The notes under the pieces were generated by a model. It saw only the letters and a program-made list of their open reading frames with translations, was not told where the DNA came from and made no database searches. The position numbers and the translations under genes are program-made. A stretch of DNA of 64,000 nt, from assembly GCF_001556105.1 (NCBI RefSeq), contig NZ_LSIF01000002.1, forward strand, positions 1 to 64,000. The letters run 5' to 3'. The DNA is from Pseudoxanthomonas mexicana. Lineage in GTDB: Bacteria; Pseudomonadota; Gammaproteobacteria; Xanthomonadales; Xanthomonadaceae. Shown in pieces: positions 1 through 8,523 of the stretch (within the stretch, counting starts at the first letter, position 1; every line of letters begins with the position of its first letter).

Positions 1-30
1 AAAGGCGCTACGCGCAGAGCGGCGACTGAG

Positions 31-105
31 TGTCTACAGAACTCTGGCCGGTCCACATTGCCATCAATTATGGCAACCGGATGTCTACGAAAGGCTGGCC
101 GGTCC
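31..105. repeat. Pair of 25-bp direct repeats, possible insertion-sequence end
   Basis: Two copies of a 25-bp unit begin TGTCTAC and end CTGGCCGGTCCA, at 31-55 and 81-105. They match at 21 of 25 positions and are spaced 50 bp apart. The second copy lies exactly where the integrase frame on the minus strand stops looking like an integrase. Repeated units near a terminus are known from some insertion-sequence families such as IS21, so this may be an element end that interrupted the integrase. The rest of the element would lie left of the window, so this is inference. Confidence 0.4.
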
Positions 106-316
106 AGCCATGCCAATGGGCCAAAGCCGCCAGTCGCTGCTTGAGGGTGTTGATCGCGGCCTTGGGCGCCTGGTCGGCCAAATAGCGGGCCACTGAGTCC
201 GGCGTCGCCGGCAGATGGCCGCCCCACTCGACCTCAAAGTGCCTTAGCGCCGAGGCATAGCTACGCTGGGTGTTTTCCCGGGTTGCGGCTTCGAGATAGC
301 GGTCCAGGGGCGCCAT
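68..316 (-). pseudogene. Truncated tyrosine recombinase/integrase, N-terminal fragment
   Basis: The 82-residue frame matches the N-terminal core-binding (SAM-like) domain of phage-type integrases. It has the typical ENTQRSYASALRHFE helix, a PATPDSVARYLAD segment and an INTLKQRLAAL-HWH stretch. A full integrase has about 300 residues and a catalytic R-H-R-Y domain, and none of that is present. After HWHG the sequence changes into a short tail encoded by the repeat unit at 81-105 and stops at 68. It is therefore almost certainly a dead remnant of an integrase broken by an insertion or rearrangement. It lies 5 bp beyond the end of arsJ on the same strand and marks a mobile-DNA boundary of the arsenic region. 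Confidence 0.75.
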
Positions 317-321
317 ACTGG

Positions 322-1554
322 CTAGCGTATCTCAGGCGTGGCCTCATTGCGTGGGTGGCGCGGAAGTGCCAGTGAAACGACAGCGGCACTAGCGACCAGG
401 ACGGCCGAAATTGCCAAACAGGCGCCAATGCCGGCCACTTGAAAGACCCAGCCTGACAACACTGTGCCCAGCAGTCGACCCAAAGCATTTGCCATGTAGT
501 AGAAGCCCACGTCCAACGACACACCGTCATCGGTGGCGTAGCTGACGATCAGGTAGCTATGCAGGGAAGAATTGATCGCGAACAGTACGCCGAACAGCAT
601 CAGGCCGGCCACCAACACCGTCTGGGCGTCTTGACCTGCTGCCAAGGCCACAGCCATGGCCGCTGGGACAACCGTTAGCAATACCGCCCAAATGAACGCG
701 GCACGCCCGTCCGGCACCTTACCGCTACGCCGCCCGGTGAAGTACGGCGCCATCGACTGCACGATGCCGTAGCCAATGATCCAGACCGCCAAGAAGCCGC
801 CTACTTCCCAGAAGTCCCAGCCCAGCGTGGTGGCCAGGAATACCGGCAAGGCAACGACGAACCACACGTCGCGCGCTCCAAAGAGGAACATGCGCGCTGC
901 GGAGAGCAAATTGATCGCCCGGCTTTTAGAGAAGATGTCGCGGAACTTTGGCTTAGCCTTGGCCTTGCCCAAGTCGCGCTTGAGCAGGGCCAGACTCAGT
1001 AGCCACACCACCACCAAGGCCCCGGCCATGATCGCTACCGCCGGCGCAAAGCCTACGGCGGTGAGAAGCGCGCCCCCCAGAAAGAAGCCCAAGCCCTTGA
1101 GCGCATTCTTGGATCCCGTAAGTGCCGCGACCCAGCGAAACAGAGTGCCTTGCTGATCGCCGGGCACCAGCAGCTTGATGCTGCTCTTAGCGCTCATCTT
1201 ATTAAGATCCTTGGCGATCCCGGACATAGCCTGTGCCGCCATGACCCACGGCACCGTCAGCCATACTGCTGGCACAAGCAACATGGATAGGGCGACAACC
1301 TGCAGCGCCAATCCGATGTTCATGGTGCGGTTCAGTCCTATCCTGGCGCCCAGCCATCCGCCCACCAGGTTGGTGATGACGCCGAAGATCTCGTAGAAAA
1401 GAAACAGCAGCGCGACCTGCAATGGACTGTAGCCCAGCGCGTGGAAATGCAGCACCACGAGCATGCGCAAGGCGCCGTCGGTCAGGGTGAATGCCCAGTA
1501 GTTGCCCGTAATCAGCAAATACTGGCGAACGTCAGGCGACAGGCGCGATCGCAT
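322..1554 (-). CDS. arsJ: ArsJ-type MFS exporter of 1-arseno-3-phosphoglycerate
   Basis: A 410-residue, 12-helix major facilitator protein directly downstream of a GAPDH gene (3-bp gap) in an arsenic operon. This pairing is the hallmark of ArsJ. The neighbouring GAPDH forms the unstable 1-arseno-3-phosphoglycerate from arsenate and glyceraldehyde-3-phosphate, and ArsJ exports it, after which it breaks down to arsenate outside. The N-terminus (YLLITGNYWAFTLTDGALRML) and the GGWLGARIGLNRTM loop are typical of this family. The protein has no cleavable signal peptide and should sit in the inner membrane. It is the last gene of the arsR-acr3-arsC-gapdh-arsJ operon. Identification rests on context plus family look, so confidence is high but not absolute. 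Confidence 0.88.
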   Translation of the reverse strand: MRSRLSPDVRQYLLITGNYWAFTLTDGALRMLVVLHFHALGYSPLQVALLFLFYEIFGVITNLVGGWLGARIGLNRTMNIGLALQVVALSMLLVPAVWLTVPWVMAAQAMSGIAKDLNKMSAKSSIKLLVPGDQQGTLFRWVAALTGSKNALKGLGFFLGGALLTAVGFAPAVAIMAGALVVVWLLSLALLKRDLGKAKAKPKFRDIFSKSRAINLLSAARMFLFGARDVWFVVALPVFLATTLGWDFWEVGGFLAVWIIGYGIVQSMAPYFTGRRSGKVPDGRAAFIWAVLLTVVPAAMAVALAAGQDAQTVLVAGLMLFGVLFAINSSLHSYLIVSYATDDGVSLDVGFYYMANALGRLLGTVLSGWVFQVAGIGACLAISAVLVASAAVVSLALPRHPRNEATPEIR

Positions 1555-1557
1555 CGT

Positions 1558-2562
1558 TCAGCCCGCTTTGCCGACAAGTTGCACCAGCTCGGCGGTGCGA
1601 TTCACGTAGCCCCATTCGTTGTCGTACCACGCGTAGATCTTCACCTGCGTGCCATTGATGACCATCGTGGATAGCGCATCGACGATGCTTGATCGTGGAT
1701 CGGTCTGGTAGTCGATCGATACCAGCGGACGGGTCTCGTACCCCAGGACGCCCTGGAGCTCACCCTCGGCCGCCGCCTGCAGCAGATCGTTGACCTCCTC
1801 GACCGAGGTTGGGCGCTCGACTTCAAACACGCAGTCGGTCAGGGAGGCATTGGTCAGCGGTACACGCACGGCGTGGCCATTCAATCGACCCTTGAGTTCA
1901 GGGAAGATCTCTGCGATCGCCGTGGCCGAGCCCGTTGACGTGGGAATCAGACTGCTCCCGCAGGATCGGGCGCGGCGCAGATCCTTGTGCGGTGCGTCTA
2001 CGATTACCTGCGTATTGGTCAGGCTGTGGATGGTAGTCAGGCTACCGTGGCGGATGCCAATCTTCTCGTGAATAACTTTCACCACCGGCGCAAAGCAGTT
2101 GGTCGTGCAGGAGGCGGCCGATACGATGCGATGCAAGGCAGGATCAAAGCGCTGTTGATTCACGCCCATTACGATGTCCAAGGCGCCGGCAGACTTGACC
2201 GGTGCGGTGACCACTACGCGCTTCACTCCCTGGTCCAGGTAAGGCTGCAGCACATCGGGCTTGCGAAACTTGCCGGAGGATTCAATCACGACGTCGCATT
2301 CTGACCAGTCAGTAGCCGCGATCTCCTTATTGCGGGTAACGGGGATGCGAACGCCCTCGATGACAATGGCTTCGCCATCGGTGGTGACTTCGCGGTCCCA
2401 GCGGCCATGCACCGAATCAAACATCAGCAGATGTGCCAGTGTTTGTGGGTCACCTGCTGGGTCGTTAATGTGCACGAAAGAAAGTTCGGGATTGCCCCAA
2501 GCAGTGCGAAGGGTCAGGCGTCCCATGCGGCCGAAGCCATTGATGCCAACTCGAATGGTCAT
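1558..2562 (-). CDS. ars-operon glyceraldehyde-3-phosphate dehydrogenase
   Basis: A 334-residue type I GAPDH. The Rossmann start is [12 protein letters not shown] and the active-site stretch is [13 protein letters not shown] with the catalytic Cys. The C-terminal [11 protein letters not shown] segment is complete. The ATG at 2562 gives the normal GAPDH N-terminus; the frame is open further upstream but that part is not GAPDH-like. Its place between arsC and arsJ says it is the arsenate-dedicated enzyme that makes 1-arseno-3-phosphoglycerate from glyceraldehyde-3-phosphate, NAD and arsenate, rather than the glycolytic housekeeping copy. It acts in the cytosol and should be under ArsR control with the rest of the operon. 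Confidence 0.93.
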   Translation of the reverse strand: MTIRVGINGFGRMGRLTLRTAWGNPELSFVHINDPAGDPQTLAHLLMFDSVHGRWDREVTTDGEAIVIEGVRIPVTRNKEIAATDWSECDVVIESSGKFRKPDVLQPYLDQGVKRVVVTAPVKSAGALDIVMGVNQQRFDPALHRIVSAASCTTNCFAPVVKVIHEKIGIRHGSLTTIHSLTNTQVIVDAPHKDLRRARSCGSSLIPTSTGSATAIAEIFPELKGRLNGHAVRVPLTNASLTDCVFEVERPTSVEEVNDLLQAAAEGELQGVLGYETRPLVSIDYQTDPRSSIVDALSTMVINGTQVKIYAWYDNEWGYVNRTAELVQLVGKAG

Positions 2563-2596
2563 GGTATGAATCTGGAAGGAAGAAGGAGTTGAAAGG

Positions 2597-3091
2597 TCAG
2601 GATGACTTTCCGATTTCGCGCACTTGAGTCTCAAAGACCAGGCGGTCTATGGCTTCGATTCTCAGAGCCAACAGCAAGGAGATCCGATGCTGGAGCAGAT
2701 GGAGCGCATTGTTGAACGCCTTGTGGATGTGTTCGGAGGAGCCGGCAACGGCGGCGGGATCTTCGATCCCCCAATGCGCAGTGACGGGATGCCCTGGCCA
2801 GATCGGACATGCCTCGCCGGCAGCGCGATCGCAGACGGTGATGACCAAGTCCATCTCCGGTGCGCCAGGAGCTGCAAATTCATCCCAAGGCTTGCTGCGC
2901 AAGGCAGCGGTGGGCAGGCCGGCTTCCTGCAGCACCTGCAACGCCATCGGGTGTACTCGGCCACGCGGCTGACTGCCCGCGCTAAACGCATTGAAGCGAT
3001 CTTTGCCTAGTTGATTGGCCAAGGCCTCAGCCATGATGCTACGGGCAGAGTTGCCCGTGCACAGGAACAACAGGTTGTACTTGCGAGTCAT
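2597..3091 (-). CDS. arsC: Arsenate reductase, low-molecular-weight phosphatase type
   Basis: A 164-residue cytosolic arsenate reductase of the LMW protein tyrosine phosphatase fold. The N-terminal P-loop is CTGNSARS (C-x5-R/S type). The pair of further cysteines in [15 protein letters not shown] completes the thiol relay used by thioredoxin- or mycothiol-linked enzymes of this class. The ATG at 3091 places the P-loop 11 residues in, as in the family, and has AGGA upstream. It reduces arsenate to arsenite for the Acr3 pump encoded just upstream in the operon. A second, unrelated arsC lies at 5364, so the locus carries both reductase types. Confidence 0.93.
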   Translation of the reverse strand: MTRKYNLLFLCTGNSARSIMAEALANQLGKDRFNAFSAGSQPRGRVHPMALQVLQEAGLPTAALRSKPWDEFAAPGAPEMDLVITVCDRAAGEACPIWPGHPVTAHWGIEDPAAVAGSSEHIHKAFNNALHLLQHRISLLLALRIEAIDRLVFETQVREIGKSS

Positions 3092-3113
3092 AGGAGATCC
3101 TGTGGAGGAAGAA

Positions 3114-4190
3114 TCACGCGCGGGTTTCGTACCAGCCCTTGGAGGCATTGACGATGCGAACGACGGACAACATGACAGGCACTTCCACCAGCACACCAAC
3201 CACCGTGGCTAGTGCCGCACCCGAGTGAACGCCGAAAACACCCACGGCGGTAGCGACCGCGAGTTCGAAGAAATTGCTGGCACCGATCAGCGCCGAAGGG
3301 CCTGCCACACAGTGAGCTTCACCGAGCTTGCGGTTAAGCCAGTAAGACACGCCAGCGTTAAGGTACACCTGGATCAGAATCGGTACGGCCAGAATGCCGA
3401 TGATGAGTGGCTGATCCACGATCTGCCGACCCTGGAACCCGAACAGAAGCACCAGCATGACCAGCAATGCACTGAGTGAGACAGGACCAAGTCGCTTGAG
3501 AAGCGCTTGCAGCGCAGCTTCGCCGCCCCGGCGCAGTAGCCAGCGCCGCACCAGCACAGCAATGATCACCGGCACGATGATGTACATGCCCACGGAGATC
3601 AGCAGGGTCGACCAGGGAACGGTGATTGAGGAAATCCCCAGCAACAGGCCCACGATCGGCGCAAATGCCACGACCATGATGGCGTCGTTCAAAGCGACTT
3701 GGCTCAAGGTAAACCGGGCGTCGCCCCCACAAAGTTGGCTCCAGACAAACACCATCGCTGTGCACGGCGCGGCCGCCAGCAAGATCAGGCCCGCGACATA
3801 GGAATCGATTTGGGCCGCCGGCAGATAGTCGGCAAAGACATGCCGGATGAAGATCCAGGCCAACAGCGCCATCGAGAATGGCTTGATCGCCCAGTTCACG
3901 AATACCGTGACACCAATGCCTTTCCAATGCTGGGTGACATCGCCCAAAGCTGCGAAGTCGATCTTCAGCAGCATCGGGATGATCATCAGCCAGATCAGCA
4001 CGGCCACGGGCAGATTTACCTTGGCGATCTCCAGTCCTCCCAGCGCAGCGAAGGCGCCGGGGAACAAATAGCCCAAGCCGGTGCCAACGAGGATGCACAG
4101 GACCACCCACAGCGTCAGATGTCGCTCGAAGGCGCCCATCCGCTGAGACAAGGAAACCGTGTTCGGGGTTGCAGCGGATGCATCGCTCAT
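3114..4190 (-). CDS. acr3: Acr3-family arsenite efflux permease
   Basis: A 358-residue, about 10-helix membrane protein of the Acr3 (BASS) family. The family motif with the essential cysteine is visible as AAAPCTAMVFVWS in the fourth helix. Other typical stretches are WLMIIPMLLKIDF near the second helix, VNWAIKPF and ASNFFELAVA. It exports arsenite from the cytosol using the proton motive force. The ATG at 4190 overlaps the arsR stop (ATGA), implying translational coupling, and has AAGGTGAG as ribosome site. The product takes arsenite made by the ArsC encoded 22 bp downstream. Confidence 0.95.
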   Translation of the reverse strand: MSDASAATPNTVSLSQRMGAFERHLTLWVVLCILVGTGLGYLFPGAFAALGGLEIAKVNLPVAVLIWLMIIPMLLKIDFAALGDVTQHWKGIGVTVFVNWAIKPFSMALLAWIFIRHVFADYLPAAQIDSYVAGLILLAAAPCTAMVFVWSQLCGGDARFTLSQVALNDAIMVVAFAPIVGLLLGISSITVPWSTLLISVGMYIIVPVIIAVLVRRWLLRRGGEAALQALLKRLGPVSLSALLVMLVLLFGFQGRQIVDQPLIIGILAVPILIQVYLNAGVSYWLNRKLGEAHCVAGPSALIGASNFFELAVATAVGVFGVHSGAALATVVGVLVEVPVMLSVVRIVNASKGWYETRA

Positions 4191-4540
4191 CGACTCACCT
4201 TCTTGGAGGGCTTGGCGCTGGACTTCTTGGCGGCGGGCATGCACGAGGGCACGGGGCTGCCGCCGCAGCAATTGCTGGTCAGAAACTCGATGAGATCGTT
4301 CATCTTTTCGAAGTCGGCGCGGTAGCAGATGTAGCGGCCACGCTGCTCGCCCTGGATCAGCCCGGCGTTGTTCAGTTCCTTGAGGTGAAATGAAAGGGTA
4401 GCGCCAGGCAGGGAAAGCGCCTCGGCGATATCGCCCACCATTCGACCGTCTGGCCCCGCCTCAACCAGCAAACGAAACACAGACAAGCGAGTGGTCTGGC
4501 CCAGTGCGGCCAATGCCGCGGTTGCATTCTTGATTTCCAT
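4187..4540 (-). CDS. arsR: ArsR arsenite-responsive repressor
   Basis: A 117-residue winged-helix ArsR/SmtB repressor. The helix-turn-helix region is around LSLPGATLSFHLKELNNAGLI. The usual CxC pair of the E. coli type in the recognition helix is absent. Instead a Cys-Cys pair (NCCGG) and one more Cys (PSC) lie in the C-terminal tail, like repressors that bind As(III) at C-terminal cysteines. It heads the minus-strand ars operon and faces arsH across a 41-bp gap, so one control region should serve both directions. It should leave DNA when arsenite is bound. Confidence 0.93.
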   Translation of the reverse strand: MEIKNATAALAALGQTTRLSVFRLLVEAGPDGRMVGDIAEALSLPGATLSFHLKELNNAGLIQGEQRGRYICYRADFEKMNDLIEFLTSNCCGGSPVPSCMPAAKKSSAKPSKKVSR

Positions 4541-4581
4541 TAAACTAGAATATTGGAAGATACGAAGGATAGCAATACCCT
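4541..4581. promoter_or_regulatory. arsR-arsH divergent control region
   Basis: This 41-bp A+T-rich gap separates the start codons of arsR (minus) and arsH (plus). It must hold at least the ArsR operator and both promoters or their downstream parts. I see no clean palindrome; the A+T-rich stretch around CTAGAATATTGG is the best operator candidate. No good ribosome site precedes arsH. Confidence 0.45.
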
Positions 4582-5298
4582 ATGACAGACATGCGACTGC
4601 CAAACCTCGTCCCGGGCGCACTCGATGTGCCGCACCCTTCCAAGCTGAGCCTGGACGGCCCTGAGCATCCGCCACGCATCCTGATTCTGTATGGCTCGCT
4701 ACGCCCGCAGTCGTTCAGTCGAAAGCTCGCGTTGGAAGCTGAGCGCCTTTTGCAGCATTTCGGTGCCGAAACGCGGGTGTTCGATCCGCATGAACTGCCG
4801 CTGCTGGACAGCGTCGGGGTCGATCATCCCAAGGTGCAAGAGCTGCGTGCTCTATCCGAATGGTCCGAGGGACACGTGTGGGTCAGCCCGGAACGCCACG
4901 GCACTATCACCGCCGTTTTCAAGAATCAGATCGACTGGCTGCCGTTGGAGGAAGGTGGTGTACGTCCCACGCAAGGGCGAACCCTGGCAGTGATGCAGGT
5001 CTGCGGCGGCTCTCAATCTTTCAACGTGGTCAACGCGCTACGGGTCCTGGGTCGCTGGATGCGGATGGTGACCATTCCGAATCAATCCTCGGTACCGAAG
5101 GCTTGGCAGGAATTCGACGAACAAGGACGCATGAAACCCTCCGCCTACTACGATCGCGTTGTCGATGTCATGGAGGAACTGGTCAAGTTCACTGTCATGG
5201 TGCGCGGGCGCAGCGCGTATCTGACCAATCGGTACAGCGAGCGCAAGGGCGACTTGACTGCTGTGGAACTTGCTGCGGCCTCGGGGGCAGCGCAGTAG
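4582..5298 (+). CDS. arsH: ArsH NADPH-dependent FMN oxidoreductase
   Basis: A 238-residue flavodoxin-like protein of the NADPH-dependent FMN reductase family. The FMN phosphate loop is [15 protein letters not shown], and the [21 protein letters not shown] and [25 protein letters not shown] stretches are nearly diagnostic for ArsH. ArsH oxidises trivalent methylated or aromatic arsenicals to less toxic pentavalent forms. It is transcribed divergently from arsR and is followed after 65 bp by a second arsenate reductase gene, which probably forms a two-gene unit with it. Cytosolic, length normal for the family. Confidence 0.95.
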   Translation: MTDMRLPNLVPGALDVPHPSKLSLDGPEHPPRILILYGSLRPQSFSRKLALEAERLLQHFGAETRVFDPHELPLLDSVGVDHPKVQELRALSEWSEGHVWVSPERHGTITAVFKNQIDWLPLEEGGVRPTQGRTLAVMQVCGGSQSFNVVNALRVLGRWMRMVTIPNQSSVPKAWQEFDEQGRMKPSAYYDRVVDVMEELVKFTVMVRGRSAYLTNRYSERKGDLTAVELAAASGAAQ

Positions 5299-5363
5299 CC
5301 GCTCGTTGTAACACCGCAAGCTTCTGCTCTTCACCGCAAACAGACTATTGAGGCGCTACTTAG

Positions 5364-5783
5364 ATGGAAGCCGTTATCTACCACAATCCGGCCTGTGGAA
5401 CTTCTCGCAACACGTTGGCATTGATGCGTCATGCCGGCCTGGAGCCTGCGGTCATCGAATATCTCCATCATCCTCCCTCGCGTGAGCGACTGCTGGAACT
5501 GATCACCGGCGCTGGTCTGAGCGTAAGACAGGCCCTTCGGCAAAAGGGCACTCCCTATCTGGATTTGGGGTTGGATAACCCCTTGCTGGATGAGGATGCA
5601 TTGCTGGATGCGATGTTGGCCCACCCGATCTTGATCAATCGGCCGTTTGTCGTGACGGAAAAAGGGATCCGTCTCTGCCGTCCCTCCGAGTTGGTGCTGG
5701 ATCTGCTTCCGCCGGTGACGCGCCCGTTCGCGAAGGAAGATGGAGAAGTCGTCATTGATGAGTCCGGACGCCGGCGACTCTAG
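5364..5783 (+). CDS. arsC: Arsenate reductase, glutaredoxin-dependent type
   Basis: A 139-residue ArsC of the E. coli plasmid R773 type. The catalytic Cys sits in YHNPACGTSRNTL near residue 12, and the arginine-bearing LINRPFVVTEKGIRLCRPSE stretch matches the anion-binding region. This enzyme uses glutathione and glutaredoxin and is unrelated in fold to the phosphatase-type ArsC at 2597-3091. It follows arsH on the same strand. The gene ends only 28 bp from the stop of the convergent MFS gene. Confidence 0.95.
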   Translation: MEAVIYHNPACGTSRNTLALMRHAGLEPAVIEYLHHPPSRERLLELITGAGLSVRQALRQKGTPYLDLGLDNPLLDEDALLDAMLAHPILINRPFVVTEKGIRLCRPSELVLDLLPPVTRPFAKEDGEVVIDESGRRRL

Positions 5784-5811
5784 TCGTCGGTGCGATCCGG
5801 TTTCAGCCGCG

Positions 5812-6984
5812 TCATTTTGTTCTATCGTCATGGGCAGCACGAAGCTGATGGGCGACGGGGACGGTTGCAGCCAGAAGGACGACCATCACCACCAGCACGA
5901 CCTCGATGCTCAACGAGAGAGACACACTAGCCACGGCTACGGGCGTCAACGCCCGCGCGAAGCCCTGGACACGTGCGATCTCCCCGTTCCATTGCCCGGC
6001 CGCGGAGTTTCCATAGATGGCTTGAACCAGCCACGGTTTGGCTAATGTCTGCAGGCCTGCGCCTAGACCAAACACTGAAACGGCCAACAGACTGAGCCCA
6101 GGTCCGTGGGCCAAGGTTACGCCCAACATACCCATCACCATGAGCACGATGGGCACGGTGGTGAGTGTGGTCTGCGACAGTGCTCGCGTCTTTCGCAAGA
6201 GCCAAATGCGGCCAGGCAGCTGTGCCGCCCCGAAGGCCGCTAGCACGATGGCCGCAGTCTCCGCCGATACGCCACGCTCCATCAAAAAGGGGATCAGCAG
6301 TGTCGTCAAGGTGATGCTGGCAAGACTGCCTATGCTAAAGATCATCGCCAGTGAGGGCATGTGGCGCGGCCACGCCTTGTGCTTCCATGTGAGGGCGGTG
6401 CGGGTCTCGATGGCCGGCAGGGCCGGAACAACCCATCCCTCCATGAGGCAGGCCACCAACAAGAGCGCACCCACCCCAGATAGCGCGGCTATCCGCCACC
6501 CCCATGTTCCTATGACATAGGACGTCAGAGGCAGGAAGACCGTGCTTGCCAGTCCGCCCATGATGGTCACCGCAGCGAGCGCCCGCAGGCGGTGCCCGGG
6601 CTCAAGAATTGCCCGCATGACCAGGATGAAGGCCGGCTCATAAAGCAGCAGTGCCATGGCAATGCCGATGAGCAGCCAAGCTGCGTACAGCATCATGACG
6701 CTGTCCGACAGGCCTAGTAGCAGAAGCCCCGCAATGGCCAAGCACAGGCCCCAGCGCGTCACGATCCCGGCATGCCCTTCATCCAACCAGCGCCCGACCA
6801 GAGGCGCAACCGATGCCATGGCGATCAAGCCGACCGAGAAGGCGCCGGCAACGACGGTACGCGTCGTGGCCAGCGCGTGCTCCAGTGGCACCAGAAACAC
6901 GGAGAAGCTGTAGTAGAGCACGCCCCACAAAATGCATTGGCAAAGCCCCAGCAGCCAGACGGCACGTTTCTGTTCGGAATGCAT
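5812..6984 (-). CDS. MFS exporter linked to the ArsO-like flavoprotein
   Basis: A 390-residue, 12-helix major facilitator protein. The start at 6984 follows the stop of the upstream flavoprotein gene by one base, so the two are co-transcribed and probably translationally coupled. The conserved MFS loop after helix 2 is VGRWLDEGHAG. Unlike the ArsJ at 322 it is not next to GAPDH and looks only distantly related to it. Its substrate may be the product of the ArsO-like enzyme or an organoarsenical; other MFS arsenical exporters such as ArsK are known, but I cannot assign it to that subfamily from sequence alone. Confidence 0.75.
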   Translation of the reverse strand: MHSEQKRAVWLLGLCQCILWGVLYYSFSVFLVPLEHALATTRTVVAGAFSVGLIAMASVAPLVGRWLDEGHAGIVTRWGLCLAIAGLLLLGLSDSVMMLYAAWLLIGIAMALLLYEPAFILVMRAILEPGHRLRALAAVTIMGGLASTVFLPLTSYVIGTWGWRIAALSGVGALLLVACLMEGWVVPALPAIETRTALTWKHKAWPRHMPSLAMIFSIGSLASITLTTLLIPFLMERGVSAETAAIVLAAFGAAQLPGRIWLLRKTRALSQTTLTTVPIVLMVMGMLGVTLAHGPGLSLLAVSVFGLGAGLQTLAKPWLVQAIYGNSAAGQWNGEIARVQGFARALTPVAVASVSLSLSIEVVLVVMVVLLAATVPVAHQLRAAHDDRTK

Positions 6985-6985
6985 G

Positions 6986-8440
6986 TCAGGTGCAGCAGCT
7001 TGAGCGCGGTGCGATCGCAAGTGTCGTCTTGCACCCACAACCTGATGCCCCCGCTTGCTTGGCCTGCGCGTCCTCAAGACAGCAGGCATCCGCACCGGCG
7101 GGCGCCGGCCCACCGCAGCACGACTGGCTTGCTACCGTGGCCGTCACGGGGACAGATTCGCAGCAGCTGCTTGAGGACGGCTGTTCGCTTTCCTCACCGG
7201 AGAACTGGGTGATGCATACCCCTGTCTCGGGAAGGATCAGTTCCACTCTTCGAGCCGCTTCCCAGTCTCCCGCAATGGCAGCCGCCACTGATCGTACCTG
7301 CTCGTATCCGGTCAACAGCAGGAAGGTCGGAGCACGCCCATAGCTCTTCATGCCGACGATGTAGATATCGGCATCGGGATGCTTGAGCTCTTCTGCGCCG
7401 TGCGGTCTGACGCTTCCGCAACTGTGCAAGTTGGGATCAATCAACGGTGCCAGCGCGGTAGGCGCCTGAGTTCCATGATCCAGTGCGATGCGAAGCTCCG
7501 AAAGCAGCGTCACATCGGGCCGGAAGCCTGTGGCGACCACGATCTCGTCCACCGCGTCGAGCGATGTGGCCTCACTGGAGGCGACGATCCCCTCTGGCAT
7601 GCGTTCCAGGTTGTCCAGGTGGAACCCGGTCGCGACCCTCAAAATCCCACGCTTGACCAAGTCCGCAATCGTCAAGCCGAGCCTGCCGCGTTCCTTCAAC
7701 TGATCGTTCTCTCCGCCACCCAAGACCCGCGCCACGCTAGGGCGCCGCAGGGCCCAGTGAATCTGCATGTCCGAGGTCTGATCGGCCAGCTTGGCCAGAT
7801 CTGCCAACACATTGAAAGCGGAGTGCCCGCTGCCTATGACGAGCACACGCTTGCCTTCATATCGAGAGCGATCGCGGCCCAAGACATCGGGCATGCCGTA
7901 GAAGATGTGCGCCTGCAGTGCAAGTTCGCCCCGTGCAGGGATACCCGAGGCACCGGCCGGGTTCGGCGTATCCATCGTGCCCGACGCATCGACTACCGCC
8001 TTGGCCAGCAGTTCATGCTCACCCGCAGCGTCGGTGTAACGCACCAGGAAAGGGCTCTGCTCGCGCAGGGCGTCCTTCATGCGGTCTTTGCGCAGTCGAG
8101 TAACTGCCGTGACCCGAGTGCCGGTATGGACGATGCGCGCCATTTCAGGCGTTGCGGCCAGCGGCCGTAGGTATTGCGCTACGACGTCCCCGCCGGTGGG
8201 AAAGTGCTTCAAATTGGGCGTGGACCACCCGTGTCGCACCAAGATCTCATTGGCCGCGCGATCGATGGCGAACTCCCACGGCGAGAACATTCGTACATGC
8301 GCCCAGCGCTGCATGCCGGCACCGATGCTGTCGCCTGCTTCAAACACAATGACGGGGAGATCGCGTGCCAACAGATGTGCAGCTGCGGCTAGGCCAACAG
8401 GGCCTGCGCCGATGACGATGACGGGAAGATCAGTGCTCAT
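6986..8440 (-). CDS. arsO: ArsO-like flavin monooxygenase with Cys-rich tail
   Basis: A 484-residue FAD/NAD(P)-binding protein. The FAD Rossmann motif is VIGAGPVGLAAAAHL near the N-terminus, a second dinucleotide motif is VLVIGSGHSAFNVLADL near the middle, and VVATGFRP is the flavin monooxygenase-type element. About the last 80 residues carry repeated Cys pairs (SSCCES, SQSCCGG, DACCLE, SGCGC, SSCCT), a likely metalloid-binding tail. The ATG at 8440 is preceded by AAGGA and gives a start at the Rossmann fold; an upstream in-frame start is less likely. The name follows flavoproteins called ArsO in ars operons; the reaction is not established. A predicted MarR operator lies 48-62 bp upstream. 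Confidence 0.78.
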   Translation of the reverse strand: MSTDLPVIVIGAGPVGLAAAAHLLARDLPVIVFEAGDSIGAGMQRWAHVRMFSPWEFAIDRAANEILVRHGWSTPNLKHFPTGGDVVAQYLRPLAATPEMARIVHTGTRVTAVTRLRKDRMKDALREQSPFLVRYTDAAGEHELLAKAVVDASGTMDTPNPAGASGIPARGELALQAHIFYGMPDVLGRDRSRYEGKRVLVIGSGHSAFNVLADLAKLADQTSDMQIHWALRRPSVARVLGGGENDQLKERGRLGLTIADLVKRGILRVATGFHLDNLERMPEGIVASSEATSLDAVDEIVVATGFRPDVTLLSELRIALDHGTQAPTALAPLIDPNLHSCGSVRPHGAEELKHPDADIYIVGMKSYGRAPTFLLLTGYEQVRSVAAAIAGDWEAARRVELILPETGVCITQFSGEESEQPSSSSCCESVPVTATVASQSCCGGPAPAGADACCLEDAQAKQAGASGCGCKTTLAIAPRSSCCT

Positions 8441-8487
8441 GGTAGGTCCTTGGTTTGGGTTGTGGCCGCAGGCAAGCGGCATGAGAG

Positions 8488-8502
8488 GTTGCTAGTGGCA
8501 AC
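8488..8502. promoter_or_regulatory. Predicted MarR operator upstream of arsO
   Basis: Perfect inverted repeat GTTGC-TAGTG-GCAAC. The same 15-bp pattern recurs at 9427 and 10008, each time in front of a minus-strand gene start. The neighbouring MarR-family regulator (9457-9993) is the natural candidate to bind all three. Confidence 0.7.
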
Positions 8503-8523
8503 AATCTAGACAGCAAGAAGTGA

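Noticed and set aside
68..316. Functional integrase
   Set aside because: Only the N-terminal domain is present; the catalytic domain is missing within the window.
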